A stretch of DNA of 64,000 nucleotides from Liolophura sinensis (Eukaryota; Mollusca; Polyplacophora; Chitonida; Chitonidae), in contig NC_088302.1 in NCBI RefSeq assembly GCF_032854445.1, forward strand, positions 5,885,338-5,949,337, given 5' to 3'. Positions 33,781 to 47,699 of this stretch are shown piece by piece (position 1 is the stretch's first letter; each line of letters opens with the position of its first letter). The position numbers were made by a program, and so were the translations under genes. The notes below the pieces were generated by a model. It made no database searches and was not told the DNA's origin. It worked only from the letters and a program-made list of their open reading frames with translations.

Positions 33781-34859
33781 CACTTTTAAATTTGTAGCTG
33801 TTTTAATACTATTTCACATATGACGCTATTTTTTTTCTTGAAAGTTTTTCTTTATGTTTGAAAATTTGATAATTGCGCGTGTCTGAGGATAATCGCATGA
33901 ACATTTTTATACCACATACATGTTAAAGATGGGACTGCGCTTGTTATCCGGCTGTAACTCTCATATATACACACAATGCAGAAATCGGACAAGACGGAAA
34001 ATAATATTAAATCCCGGTTACATTTTATTTCACATGTTCCTGTCAACGAAACCTCAACGAGTGCAGCGTTGGAACTTGATAGGTGACTTTTCCGGCTATG
34101 GGAAATCTCACCGATATACGCCGGAGGTCTGTAACGTAAAGACGTATACTGGTAAAACCTAAGTAGATATATCCTGTCTCAATTGGTTAAGGACGGGCTA
34201 TATATTACACATACCAACGCTCTTCTCGTATAAAGGCGTATTATGAATGGTCAAAAAGCACTTGGAATACACTTAACTCTGTTGACATTATTATACACCG
34301 CTTATCAAAAACCGAAAACATTTTCATCTGAAGCCGAGATTCTAGAGATTTCTCTTAATTGGCTGTAAACAAACCACACCATTTTGACTCTCCTGTCGCC
34401 AGCAATCCCATAAGGTCATCCACATGAGATTGTGTTTACACTGTCATTCTCTTTACGTGTAATTGGTTCCAGTTTTCAATTTGTGCCGAATCTTCAACTA
34501 GCCTGTTACGAAAAGATCCTTATCGAAAATTAATTACTCTAAATGGTATGTATACATACAGGGCATCAGTGCAATCCTGGCCCAGCGTGGCCCAGAGTGG
34601 TGTTAAGTGTTCACTTCAACAAGTCTCAGAGTTCAACTCGTTTGCTTAAACATACTGCCAGGTCGATTTCGCAATAGAACCTTGGATAGCTTGTAATTGT
34701 TGATACTGAATTAAACAGATGATAGCCAGAGTTGGCAAAATACACTATCTAACTGATAACAGAGTGTAAGTTAGCAGCGATTCTCTGATGACATGGAGAT
34801 TAAAACTTACAAGCAACACAGCTCCATCCTTCGTCCATATACTGTACACGCTGATCTGC
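33781..34859. other. Unannotated intergenic stretch
   Basis: No feature recognised. Confidence 0.4.
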
Positions 34860-35660
34860 TACTAGGTGTATGTTTCAAATCACACATTGCAAGCTACACA
34901 CAAATGTAATAAAGTCTTGATCCATATATTGACACACAAATATAAGTCTTTAACAAAACACTGCAGGTTAGACACAAATCTACTGTACACAAAAATCTGC
35001 TATAAAGTATTGAACCACACATTGTACGCTACACACAAGTCTAATGTACACACAAATCTGCTGTAAAGTATTGAACCACACGCCGTACGCTACACGCAAA
35101 TCTAATGTACACACAAATATGCTATAAAGCCTTGAACCACACATTGTACGCTACACTCAAATCTAATGTACACAAAAATCTGCTATAAAGTCTTGAACCA
35201 CACATTGTACGCTACTCACAAATCTAATGTACACACAAATCTGCCATAAAGTATTGAACCACGCATTGTACGCTACAAACAAATCTACTGAACACACAAA
35301 TCTGCTGTAAAGTATTAAACTATACGCTGTACGCTACACACAAATCTGCTATACAGTCTTGAACCAAGCATTGTACGCTACACACAAATCTAGTGTCCAG
35401 ACAAACTTACTATACAATCTTGAATCATACAAGTACACGTAAATCTATTAGAGAATCTGTAACCACATACTGTACATACAAATGCACATGTATTATAAAG
35501 TTTTTCAGCGCACAATACAAGGTACACACAAATCTAATGCACACGTAAATCTCTTATACAAACTTGAACCAACCAATACAAGGTACACACAAATCTACTG
35601 TATATACGAGTCTGTTGTGCAGTCTTGAAATACACACTCCACGCTACACACAATCCGATT
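34860..35660. repeat. ~61-bp diverged tandem array
   Basis: About 13 units with CTAATGTACACACAAATCTG, CTATAAAGTCTTGAACCAC and ACATTGTACGCTACAC. Central units are similar, and the edges are mutated and irregular. Confidence 0.85.
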
Positions 35661-37578
35661 ATAAAATTTTACCCACATGCTACAAGTCTTAGTCTAGTCT
35701 TTTAAACTGCATGTACATTCCCTGCAGATTCCTGGTTTTTGAGACTGGCGTAACCTGCACCGGCTTTGAAAGTTGACAGAAATAAAACAGCGTCAAAACC
35801 TTATTCAATAGTCTTTCATTGGTACTCTGAAATACTGCACATAGAAATTTCCAAAGTTTCTAAAGTGTATAGTTAACACAACTTTTTTTTGACAACAAAA
35901 AATAAAAATGATGGACACTATTAAGGTGTCCTAATGCCACACTTCATGTTCAATTATTGCCTTAATACACCTGTAATACTGTGGAAAACATAAGTCATAA
36001 TCACCCATTCCCTTCCCTTTCAATTTAAACCAGGTGAGAGAAGAAATTAAATATTTACAGTTAGAAACTTAGTGGTCATGTATGCTTCCTGGACAGTCGT
36101 TGGAGATCAGATACGAAGGATTGCACTATCTGATTTTGCTACTTTTGTCGTAACTCGCCCTGCTGCACATGTTTACCTGAGGTATATCTAGGGTAATGCA
36201 GTGTACCGCTGCACCTGATAACCCCGCTTGTAATAGTAGTATCATGATTGAATGTAATCCTTCTGTGTGTGAAATTTATAAGGATTGGTTATCTTTTGTA
36301 ACCCGAAACAGGTCAAAAGGTTCACGGCGTGCAGAAGAGGCAAGCTGTCAACAACTCACCGGAAGTGTGGGGGTTAGGGAAATGAATGAACACAGGTAGC
36401 GTCACAGGGTTCAGAAAAAAGACAGTTTATTTATTAATACATGTAAAGATTTTTAAACATAGAAGTGTTTTTAATACGTGGAAAAATCTGTGTTACAGAA
36501 ACACGGAATATGTTTTTATTTGTATATTAATACATGGAAGTATTTAAACGCTATAAAATATTTCTAGAAAAATATTTTTACAGCCACGCGAAATATTTTT
36601 TAATATCTTTTGAAAAAATATTTTCCTCTGAAAAAATAATATACTCATTCATACATGGTAATCAGGTTGATAATCTATGATAATATCAAACATAGGCTAT
36701 GTACAATATTTGAACAAAAACAAACACGAACCGGTAAGTAACAAGTTTACTTCGTAATTAGGCCCACTGGCCTGATTGTTCTACGGGTCATAATGTTGAC
36801 AATATCGATGTATAAGGAAGTACATGCATTAAGAACCACTGTAATCTTGGAAGTCTCCTTCTGTGATTTTCTAACAAACACGAGAGAAAGTTTGGAGAGC
36901 TTATTTGGTCGGCACCATGCATTCTAAATTAATGTATAATATTAATATTAATAATATAGAAAGTCACAAATTTGGTACAATTTTCAGGACGAGCATGGCC
37001 GCTAAGACACGACGCTTGTGTTCACGAACATCGCCCTGACCGAGTGCCAAACTAAAAGAAACATCAGCCCATTGAACACGGAACACATCTGATACTCTTT
37101 GGTTGGGTATCAGGCGTGATGGTATTTTCTCATTGTCACATTGCCTAATACCGGTGGCACGGGTGAGCTCCTAGGTTTTGTGCCATCACTCTAGATAGCT
37201 ATAACATCGCAAAATGGCGTCACCAAATGAGTGGCTGGGTACTGACGATTGCTTGCTATTTATTTTGTTGATGACCGGTTCAGAGTTTTTTTAAAAATAT
37301 TTTTAGAACATTTCTGGAATACTACTTTATTAATTAATTCAGTTTTATTGGCTGACTTTATGTTCACTTTAAATAAATAAATATTCGCTATGAGTAAAAA
37401 GTGGATTGTATACATACGGTAGATCTGCAGACAATGAAAGCATTTTTCACAAGGATCTTTTGTACTTGGAATAAACTGTCTAATGTTTTAAGTTATATAA
37501 CATTTTTTGCGTTTAGAGACGAATTTTTAACTGTCGATTTAAGAAATAAGGTCGCGTGCTGTGAATGTAAAGCGGCTA
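35661..37578. other. Unannotated AT-rich intergenic stretch
   Basis: Contains A/T-rich low-complexity parts (36430-36660) and no recognisable gene. Confidence 0.4.
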
Positions 37579-37676
37579 TTTTGTAGTCAATAAGGTGGGC
37601 GAGGTAAATATTTTAGGTGAAAGGGGTAACCTGAGGACTAAAATTTGTTAACCTCGTCCACCTTATCGACTATAAA
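37579..37676. repeat. Inverted repeat / fold-back element
   Basis: TAGTCAATAAGGTGGGCGAGG at the left pairs with CCTCGTCCACCTTATCGACTA at the right. The arms are about 28 bp with a few mismatches, and the spacer is about 40 bp. It could be a small fold-back or MITE remnant; no target duplication was confirmed. Confidence 0.65.
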
Positions 37677-37940
37677 ACTACTACTAAATATGAAAAACTC
37701 CAGTCATGTAAACACTTTTACATTGTTTCTAGACAAAAGAGGTATCAGTCTATATAGTCACTGATTTCAGTCCGAACGAGTATCAAGCTGAGGACAAATG
37801 CGGCTGTTGAAAATAGAATACGTACTTTTATGATCTGTTTATCCTATACCTTTATTTTGCTTAAAAAGTGGTCAAAACGCACACGGTTACCGACTTGCTA
37901 CAACTAGAGACCCTGCACCAACAAAATGTAGTTCATAATA

Positions 37941-38830
37941 CCTATACCTCCCTGTAGTGCTTACCTACCTACCTATACCTCCCTTTAACTCTTACTTGCT
38001 ACCTATACCTCACTGTAGTGCTTACCTACCTACCTATACCGCCCTGTAGTGCTTACCTACCTACCTATACCTCCCTGTAGTGCTTACCTACCTACCTATA
38101 CCTCCCTGTAGTGCTTACCTACCTACCTATACCTCCCTGTAGTGCTTACCTACCTACCTATACCTCCCTGTAGTGCTTACCTACCTACCTATACCTCCCT
38201 GTAGTGCTTACCTACCTACCTATACCTCCCTGTAGTGCTTACCTACCTACCTATACCTCCCTGTAGTGCTTACCTACCTACCTATACCTCCCTTTAACTC
38301 TTACTTGCTACCTATACCTCACTGTAGTGCTTACCTACCTACCTATACCTCCCTGTAGTGCTTACCTACCTACCTATACCGCCCTGTAGTGCTTACCTAC
38401 CTACCTATACCTCCCTGTAGTGCTTACCTACCTACCTATACCTCCCTGTAGTGCTTACCTACCTACCTATACCTCCCTGTAGTGCTTACCTACCTACCTA
38501 TACCTCCCTGTAGTGCTCACCTACCTACCTATACCTCCCTTTAACTCTTACTTGCTACCTATACCTCACTGTAGTGCTTACCTACCTACCTATACCTCCC
38601 TGTAGTGCTTACCTACCTACCTGTACCGCCCTGTAGTGCTTACCTACCTACCTATACCTCCCTGTAGTGCTTACCTACCTACCTATACCTCCCTTTAACT
38701 CTTACTTGCTACCTATACCTCACTGTAGTGCTTACCTACCTACCTATACCTCCCTTTAACTCTTACTTGCTACCTATACCTCCCTGTAGCTCTTACCTTC
38801 CTACCTATACCTCACTGTACTCTTTCACTC
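37941..38830. repeat. 30-bp satellite with higher-order structure
   Basis: About 29 units of CTACCTACCTATACCTCCCTGTAGTGCTTA type (30 bp). A variant block, CCCTTTAACTCTTACTTGC, marks higher-order repeats at 37981, 38290, 38537, 38691 and 38752. Confidence 0.92.
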
Positions 38831-40150
38831 ACTCACTCACTCACTCACCTTTCTACCTATACCCCCCTTTAGCTCTTACCTTCTTTCATGTTCCTCCCCG
38901 TAGCTCTTACCTTTCTATCTATACCTCCCTGTAGCCCTACCTTCCTACCTACATCTCCCTGTAGCTCTCACCTTCTTTCCTGTACCTCCCTATAGCCCTT
39001 ACCTTCCTACCCATATCTCCTTGTAATACTTACCTTCCTGCCCATAGCATACATACACACACCTCCCTGTAGCACGTAGGCCTACCATCTTACATCTATC
39101 TCACTATAGCTCTTCCCCTCCTACCTACAACTCCCTGTAGCTCTTACCTTCCTGTCTATACCTCACTGTGGCTCTTACCTTTCTACCTACACCTCCTTGT
39201 AACTCTTACCTTCTTTTCTGTACCTCACCGTATCGCTTACCTTCCTACTTAGACCTCATTGTAGCTCTTACTTTCCTACCTATAACTCACTGCGGGGGCC
39301 TCCATGGCTCAGTTGGTTAGCGCGCTAGCGCAGCGTAATGACCCAAGAGCCTCTCACCAATGCGGTCGCTGTGAGTTCAAGTCCAGCTCATGCTGGCTTC
39401 CTCTCCGGCTGCACGTGGAAGGTCTGTCAGCAACCTGCGGATGGCCATGGGTTTCCCCGGGGCGCTGCCCGGTTTACATAATAAACCATAATGCTGGCCG
39501 CCGTCATATAAGTGAAATATTCTTGAGTACGGCGTAAAACACCAATCAAAATAAATAAAATAAATATACCTCACTGAAGGTCTTACCTTCTTTCCTGTAC
39601 CTCCCTGTAGCTCTTACCTTCCTACCTATACCTCACTGTAGCTCTTTTCTTTTTCCTATATCTCCCTGTAGTGCTTACCTTCCTGCCTATAGTATATATA
39701 GGCTCACCTCCCTATAGACCTTACCTTCTTACATCTACCTCCCTATAGCTCCTACTTTCCTATTTAAATGTATACCTTCTTTTAGTTCTTACCTCCCTGT
39801 GTGTATATATACACACCTCCCTGTAGCTCTTACCTTCCTATCTACACCTCCCTGCAGCTCTTACCTTCCTACCTATACCTACCTGTAGGCCTCACCTTCC
39901 TACCTACACCTCCCTGTGGTTCTTACCATCCTACCTTCCTGTCTATACCTCCCTTTTACTCTTACCTTCTTTCCTGTAGCTCCATGTGGCTCTTACCTTC
40001 CTATCGAAACCTCCCTGTACTGCTTACCTTCCTGCCTACAGCATATATATACACCTCCCTTTAGCCCTTACCTTCTTACATCTACCTCCCTATAGATCTT
40101 ACCTTCCTACCTATAACTCCCTGTAGCTCTTACCTTCCTACCTATACCTC
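38831..40150. repeat. Decayed continuation of the 30-bp array
   Basis: Units of the form CTACCTATACCTCCCTGTAGCTCTTACCTTC with growing divergence, interrupted by the SINE at 39296-39567. Open frames are by-products. Confidence 0.8.
39296..39567 (+). mobile_element. Complete tRNA-derived SINE (AAAT-tailed family)
   Basis: Head GGGCCTCCATGGCTCAGTTG with box A (TGGCTCAGTTGGTTAGCG, 39305-39322) and box B (GTGAGTTCAAGTCC, 39371-39384). The body is CTGGCTTCCTCTCCGGC and AGGTCTGTCAGCAACCTG, and the 3' domain CTGGCCGCCGTCATATAAGTG then TTCTTGAGTACGGCG, with tail (AATA/AAAT)n. It is the reference copy for the fragments elsewhere. It sits inside the 30-bp array, so it inserted after that array formed. 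Confidence 0.9.
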
Positions 40151-40154
40151 CAGT

Positions 40155-40270
40155 ACATCTTTGCAAGTATGTATACTTTGATATTTGCAAATATGTATAG
40201 TTAGGTTTTTGCATATATGTATACTCTGGTGTCTGCAAATATGTATACTTTGGTGTTTGCAATGATATAC
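40155..40270. repeat. ~31-bp tandem repeat, about four units
   Basis: GCAAATATGTATACTTTGGTG-like units (first bases only quoted) recur roughly every 31 bp with divergence. Confidence 0.7.
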
Positions 40271-40504
40271 ATTATATATATCATATACCAGAGCTTTATG
40301 CATTTATGGTAACAGCTTTCACATAAATATTTGTCTTCTCTGTTCATGTCTGTTATTGAAGTCTACGAACATGGTCACTATACCAACATAGATACATTTT
40401 GAAAATCTAATAATAATGAGTATTCAGTGACTTTGGGTTACAGAACTATTAAATATTCTGCTGCGTGTACCTCTCCAGTCTTGTGATAGAAGGTCTGTCA
40501 GCAA

Positions 40505-40725
40505 CTTAAGAATATTTCACTTATACGACGGCGACCAGTATCATGGGGGGTGGAAACCAGGCTAAACCCGGGGAAAACCCACGACCGCCTGCAGATTGCT
40601 AACAGACCTTCCCAGGTATCACCTGGGAGGAAGCCAGCATGAGCTGGACGGCTGAATTCATAGCGATTGCATTTTGATCAGAGGCCCAGTGCTATTGTGA
40701 TGTGCTAGCACGCTAACCGTATGTA
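40505..40725 (-). mobile_element. AAAT-family SINE, minus strand
   Basis: From AATATTTCACTTATACGACG through ACCCACGACCGCCTGCAG and GGAAGCCAGCATGAGCTGG to GTGCTAGCACGCTAACC, it covers the 3' domain to near the tRNA-like head. Only the extreme ends are missing. Confidence 0.8.
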
Positions 40726-41684
40726 CATCTCTTGCAGTTATTATTATTAATACACACTTCATGGATGCTGATTGTAATAAATATATCTCGTGTCATAATT
40801 TACATATAAGGCATATGTAGACATGTACCTGGAAGAATCTATCGCTAATATATTTATTTACCTTTATCGCTGTTATAGCGAAAATCTCCTCAGTTCACAT
40901 ACATTTGAAAGTAAACCTTGCAATGTGCTGTGACAACGTGCATGTTCAACAGATGAAGTGGGAATAAGAGTTCAGTAATACCAATATTCCAAGTAAGTGT
41001 ATATTTGTTCGGAAAATGTTGTGTTAATAGCATTTTCAATTTACCCTTTTCTTTGATGTGAAATCAATAATTACGGATCCTGCAATTATTGTCGTACACC
41101 TGTTTGCATAAATGGACTTGCATTTTCACAATTTTGGCTCTCTTGCAAAGACGTCAGTGCCAAATGCAAGGGCGTTTGGCAAGGGCGTAATTACTGCGAA
41201 TGATACAAGCTCTATAATACTGCATGCACGGTAGACCGAGCCTAATCACGAATACAAAGTCTTGATCTCTTGCCATGCGCATACCGGCCAGAATTTTAAC
41301 ATAGCTGCAGTGATTATACGTCATTATTTCATTCATAAGTAGTGCGGATCCCATTCATGCCAACTATTAACAGCATTCCAGCCTGGGTTCTTCGGTGCAG
41401 CGACGTAGGTTTAGCTAGTTTCTCCCGCCCTCACTAACTGTGATAAAGTGCCCGTGATGTCGGCCCCGGCCGGACTGAATGGAAAATGAGTGAAACGCTA
41501 AACCATGATAGGAAACATCTTTTGCCCAGCTGACTGACGGCGAGGTATGTGTCATAATGATTCATATAACTTTGATTTGCCTCGCTGCATGAAGTTATAT
41601 ACAATTGTTATATAAAGACAAACTTGGTATCCGCAATGAAACTAAGGCTGTAATTCAAAATTTTAATTAACTCATTCGACTAAA
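40726..41684. other. Unannotated intergenic stretch
   Basis: No feature recognised. Confidence 0.4.
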
Positions 41685-41845
41685 GCGTTGTTCTTGATGA
41701 AGTAGTAGTCCCTCACCAATGAGGTCACAGGTTCGAATCCCGCTTTCGGTGGTTAGTGTTCGCCTTTTATGACAGTATAGGTTTGTTAGTTGAATATTCT
41801 TCAGTTGTAAGGCGTTAAACACCGATGAAATTATTAAGAACATAA
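41685..41845 (+). mobile_element. Short SINE with tRNA-like box B
   Basis: Contains CACAGGTTCGAATCCCGC (good box B) followed after about 80 bp by GAATATTCTTCAGTTGTAAGG and CGTTAAACACCGATG. That is, a head joined closely to the 3' domain. The cloverleaf is not complete, so this is not a tRNA gene. Confidence 0.6.
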
Positions 41846-43194
41846 AAATTAATAATATACAATTCGTGATGTTATTTTGTGGGAATAGTGTATCTAAGTG
41901 CCAGTGGGTTTGTCTAATGTGAGTACACCTGTGGTAAGTGCTACTTCTTTCCCTTAAAGAGGCCATGCTATATATTTTTGGCAAATAATCCATACATGCT
42001 GATCAAATAAAACTTTTTGTGCTTACCAAGAATTGGTCAAATTACTACCTTCCTGCAAATATCAGACTCGTACTTGAACAGTTTATTGTGTTCAAATGAT
42101 TCTAAAGTTTGAAAAGCTATAATACGTCCCGCTTTATAAATTTTAGGTACTTTATTACCGATTTTGAACGGTACCTCGAGCACAGACTATAAGCTGAAAT
42201 TTTGTGAAAGGTAATTATTTGTGCTATTCTAAAATAACAGCATAAAGTCGATTAGGTTTATATGTTGATCGATTTTTGTTTGGAGAGAATCGGTATATCC
42301 TCTTTAATTATAGGTCTCAGAACGTAAATTGCTCAAGAAGGCCCGTGCACTCGATATCAGCTAACATCTATTTTCATTGGTTTGAAAAAATGCAGCGGTA
42401 ACATGAGTGTCGTATAACAATCAGACACTGTGGTGAGTATTGTGTGGGTATGAACAGCCCTGTTTGATATACACTTACGACATATACTCCTCAATCCTCG
42501 TGTTAGATATGAGTGTAAAGCACCTTACGTATGTATTGAAATGGATTTGAAACCTGAATACGCCAGACAAAAATCCGAATGCGGGCATTTAAGTCTATTT
42601 ATACGTGTAAGTGCTGTAAGTGGATGTCACACCCACAAATAGCATTAAAGATCAAAGCAGTTTTCAAAGTAATTGTAATGGAGTCACAAAACGTCAGCGA
42701 AGGCGTATCAACGGTGGATATTTCACACAAGATCAGACAGCCTTCAGAATTGCTCCTCTTGAGTAACGGCGACATTTTTAGAATTTAGACGCCTCCAGAA
42801 GTTTTACAGCTATATATGTAGATGCACACATACATTTATGCCCTCGCCGAATGATTCAGTGTCGGTATATCACAAGCTTGTCCTATACCCAGCTAGCAGA
42901 TCTCTTCTACGTTATAGGTATGATCTTAGGTCTGTCTGTAACGCTGATATAACAGATTTCACATACATAACTCCACCACACTACACTTATTTTGTTGCGC
43001 GTCACGTACAGCAGTATTCATATCACAGAGGTTTTCCGCCTGTCTCATTTCATTACGCTAGCCGTGATGTTTGCAGGCAATGTGGACAGTGAAAGCCGAA
43101 GTCGCACTTTGCCTGTACAGCAGTTCTATATAAACATCTATTTTATCTTTAAAAATTAAAACATCATGGTCCAATAATATGTTTATTTACTTTA
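41846..43194. other. Unannotated intergenic stretch
   Basis: Open frames at 42579-42788 and 42838-43092 (plus) have no recognisable family. Nothing else seen. Confidence 0.4.
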
Positions 43195-43382
43195 ACGCCA
43201 TACTCAAATACTTTTCTCCTCTCCGGTCGTACGTGGGAAGGTCTTGCAGCAACCTGCGGATGGTGGTGGGTTTCCCTCAGGCTCTGCCTGGTTTCCTCCC
43301 ACCGTAATGCTGGCCGCCGTTGTATAAGTGAAATATTCTTGAGCATGGCGTAAAACGCCAATAACTAACTGACTAAATAAAT
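43195..43382 (+). mobile_element. AAAT-family SINE, headless copy
   Basis: CTCTCCGGTCGTACGTGGGA through AATGCTGGCCGCCGTTGTA and CTTGAGCATGGCGTAAAACG. It lacks the head. A reversed fragment (TTTTGACTTATGATGGCGC to GGAAGAAACCGGAG, to about 43440) follows directly, forming an imperfect inverted pair. Confidence 0.75.
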
Positions 43383-43440
43383 AAACCAGATACTTTTGAC
43401 TTATGATGGCGCTCAGACATATAGGAGGAAGAAACCGGAG

Positions 43441-46400
43441 TCTCGCGTCAAGGTGTAAAATAACTGCTACGCTGACAAGTCTCCTGACGTAAAGCCACAG
43501 CAGAGCGCACGAGAGATGGATTCAAGTCCACGGCCATAAAGACATGTGAAGTCCATTTAGTTCTTCTTTCAGTTGCATGTATTGAACAAAGAATCAGTTT
43601 CGTCGTAGTCTCAGCTTTTCCCCTATATGCATCAAAATAATGCCTGTATGCATTCATAAGAATATACGCGTTATATCAGTTTTTCTTTCCAGATCTTGAA
43701 GTAAAAGGGTTGTTAATTACACCTATATATGCAAGGGGTAAGATATTTAAAACAAAATATACTTAAGGAAATAAGTATATTTATATTTGTCAAAGGTTTA
43801 AGAATGGAGATAAGTGTACTATATAGTCTCATCAATACACGACGGGTAAGGTTGATGTGATAGAGCTTTTACACATGTATATATTAAATTATTGAACAGA
43901 GTATAATAATAGTTGATTGTATACAAAGGTTAGGATTGTCTGTCTTTCTGGTGTCTACCAATTTTGCTTACATGCTTTGATTACATAACCCATGTTTATC
44001 ATCTTTCGCTTTAATTAAGTTTAATTATCTTTGTACACATGTCACCTATTATAAGAAACAGAGATAGCTGCATTGATTAACAGAAACCGGGTAAACGTCT
44101 ATGTAAAGATGTGCATGTGGGTCGCAGTAACCTTATAATATGTTATATTATACATGTGTTTTTAAAGACACGTAAAAACTAGGTAAAAAGATTTATGAAT
44201 GGAAAAGCTGTTCTTGGTGGATTGTTTCTTCGTGCTTGTTTTTGGAGACGTACGCGGCTGTCACAGACTTCGTCAGTCCCATCCATCTTGTTCATTAATA
44301 TCAGACTTCTCGTCAACAATGGGCTCCTTCTGTGTCCAGACTGCCAATTAATACGCGCCCATTCATTATACCGCTTCATTCATCTTCCACTCAGTGCGCG
44401 TTGATGTAAATTAGAGAGGTCGTTTATGTGCATCCTTCATGGTCCGAATGGCAGACTGATAATAGATCACAGAGATGTGGACTACACATGTATCTTTGGA
44501 TTAATTAAGTCTTTGGGCGATCAGGAGAACATGGGTTTCTTATAGAAGATTTATATATGACAGTATGAAGAATTAAAAGTAGCTAGTGTATATATAGGAA
44601 AATTGGGAAATATTCATTAATCTGTACATAGATAGAAAGATTACGTATAACAAAAATAGGCTTCTGCATGCATGTCTGTTTAATTTAACACTATATTATG
44701 GAAACCGAGACAGGACCTTTCGCTACCCCACTGAATCCGTACCTCACCTTGTATTACAGATGTCATCTCAAAGTCGCAAAATATGCTTTTTACTTCATTT
44801 TAGTATTAAGGCGAGCTACTTGATATTATTCCTTAATTTTGATTGACCGTTATGTTTCGTTAGCGTTGATATGACAATCACTGACTAGTCTACATGTATT
44901 TTATCACAAAATTGGTTTTGTGTTGTACATACATTTTGTAATTAGGCCTTTTTCTGAACTATGTTTTCTGAATTCACCTGACCTTAGATAAATAACTGAT
45001 GTCGTGTGGTGTAGGAATTAGCTTTGACTTCCACAAGAAACTTTATCAATAGTGTGCATGCAATGCTGGAAAACGAAAAGTACGCCATATATACGTGTAT
45101 ATTGGCTAAATATACAAGGTTATGGTTAAAATGGAAATAAAATTGCAAAGTTTTTCATTTTACTTCATATTTGCCAACTGATGAGAGTATTTTTAGAATA
45201 AATCAGGTTTTGGTATTACATTGTACTGTTATCAAATACTTCTTTTCCAAAATGCGCTGAGCCTATAACATTATATTCCGCTCCAGATTTTCAGCCACAT
45301 TCTCTTTAACTGGCCATGGACAGTTGGAGACCCATGTCACACAATGTCTTTCTGCAACCAGAACAAACTCTAAACAATAATGCGAACTGGATATGATTGT
45401 GAATATTAATTTTTGAGTTTTAGATCAGGAAACTTTCAGGAAACTTTTTCTTGAAAGACTGTGGAATATTAGGCTGCCATCAGTTGGGTTGTTTTCTGCA
45501 AGTCTTGATGGTAAATACCGTTCAAGGTACGTGTAGTAATTCCCAGTACTGTGATTGGCCTGTGTGCTGGATGGCGTCATAGGTGCGTGTCAATGGAGTA
45601 ATCTGACAGGTACATATATGACATCTTGTCTGGGGCCATATTTGTATGGTGTGAAAGTGTCAGTCAAACCACAATGTGAAAATATAACAAACATTGTTGA
45701 AACATGTTAGACCCTGACAGAATAACACCGGGCTATCCATCTATCTGAACATAACTACAGACACTGACCAATAAGCCTGTGTATAACACTACACTGGCAG
45801 CATATCATACATAATTACGTGGTACTGTTGATAGAACTAAGCAAAGTATATGAAGAGCAAATGTGCAGAAAGCTTCGGGCACAAAGCTCAAGACCACATA
45901 TATAATACGGGCTGGGAAAAGACCTATAACTAGCTTATAAACAATGCATACAAACATGAAATATTTAACCGTAATGAGTCGATACTGAAATGATTCAACT
46001 TTCTTCTTCCTATACCTGATAAGCCTCTTCACTGAAAACTGCAGCCGTCACTCTAACCATTGGTCAGGCGAAAATCAACGTATACGTGATGGTTGTGAAA
46101 AAGTGTTACATGTTGACAAATCAAAACGAAATTGAGTGAACACACTAGCCTCATATTAAAGGCATAAAAGATGCAAAAAAAAATCAGTTCTCAAAGGAAT
46201 ATCTCGTTGGAAGAAAGTTCAGAACACCCAATACGCATACTCTATCTATGGTTTTATATATTTTCATCGTCTACACTTTTCGATTCAAAAGTTTCAACGG
46301 CCAGATTATTGTTAGAATTAGAAGGCTTGTCAATGTATACTTTGGCATTTAAAAAACTGTTGATTTGTGAGATTCTGTGTATACCAGACATTAGGAATAG

Positions 46401-47191
46401 CTCGAGATATAAAGGTATGTTAAATTTTCCTGCTTAAAGAAAAACTGTCATGCTGGCTGAGGAATGGGGTGAGAAGATATGGAAGTTAAAACGCTTCAAC
46501 GATTTATGTGAATATCTAGAAAAGAAGCCGAATGGGTTAATTGTTAGAAGTGCTAAATTGTAACACGTGGAATGTAGGGACAGTTAAAAACCAGTTCGTC
46601 ACACAGGGAAGGGCGTACAGAATTCGCCATTCGTTAACACAGCGCTGTATGGGACTACTATAAAGCGGCAGTGTCGGCCAATGTGCTAATGTATTTATTG
46701 CGTGCTAACCATCCGTTAATCAACGAATATCAACCTGTGGTTTTGGCCAGATGAAACACGATTTCAATTTGCTGCACGGAAAATCAAAGCGCAAAAAAAT
46801 GCAAAGAATTCGTTTTTCATTTTATCCAATCATCGATTTGTATTCCAGCGAAAGCGTTGGAGTTATAGCCATGAGGTGGTCAACACCTGTAAACAATTAA
46901 TGAGCTTACAAATTACACACGCTGTTTGGAGAAATGTTTCTTAGTCTATATGCAAATCTTCATACCCGGAGAGTTATAGTTTTAACTACATGTATTAAAT
47001 TTTCACAAGTATCACACTAAGCAAGAACACATGTAACGATTTATAGCGAGAGATGAGCGACAGAAATTGGACAAATAATGGGTTCGTCATATTATAAATA
47101 TATTTCTGGGAAACTACTGCTGGGATCCCATGGTTAAATTGTAGTATGTAGATGTAATAAACCCCTGATTCCGGACATGCAACAATCGTCA
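43441..47191. other. Unannotated intergenic stretch
   Basis: Mostly AT-rich unique sequence. An open frame at 46171-46437 (plus, 88 codons) is unrecognised. No SINE or array evident. Confidence 0.4.
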
Positions 47192-47303
47192 TATCTATCT
47201 GTGGGTATACATTTATGTATATCTATCTGTGGGTATACATTTATGTATATCTATCTGTGGGTATACATTTATGTATATCTATCTGCGGGTATACGTTTAT
47301 GTA
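47192..47303. repeat. 28-bp tandem repeat, four units
   Basis: TATCTATCTGTGGGTATAC starts at 47192, 47220, 47248 and 47276; the last unit has two changes. It runs into a short (TA)n. Confidence 0.93.
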
Positions 47304-47432
47304 TATATATATATATATAGATACCCATATCCATGAAGATGATTCTGGTCAACCATGCACTGTAGCTGGACTTAGTACAGCGATGGAGAGCTTGAGGAAC
47401 ACACATGTTAACATATAAGTATACACATGCAC

Positions 47433-47540
<108 letters not shown>

Positions 47541-47699
47541 CAAACTGAACCATTGTCTTTTGCAGTGTATGAAGTTTTTCCCGACTCTGGCCAATCCAGA
47601 ACACCAGGCTGCATCATATATGCCTACATGTACACGTGGCATTTTTCCTTTCAAATAAATGGGATATATAATGTTTTGTATAGGCATACATAGTGGCCC

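Noticed and set aside
39304..39537. 77-codon frame starting MAQLVSALAQ, and similar frames in other SINEs (33455-33673, 29299-29677, 63722-63934)
   Set aside because: They are translations of SINE heads and bodies, not genes.
41690..41760. Possible tRNA gene (GGTTCGAATCCCG box B)
   Set aside because: No acceptor stem or complete cloverleaf, and it is followed by the SINE 3' domain.
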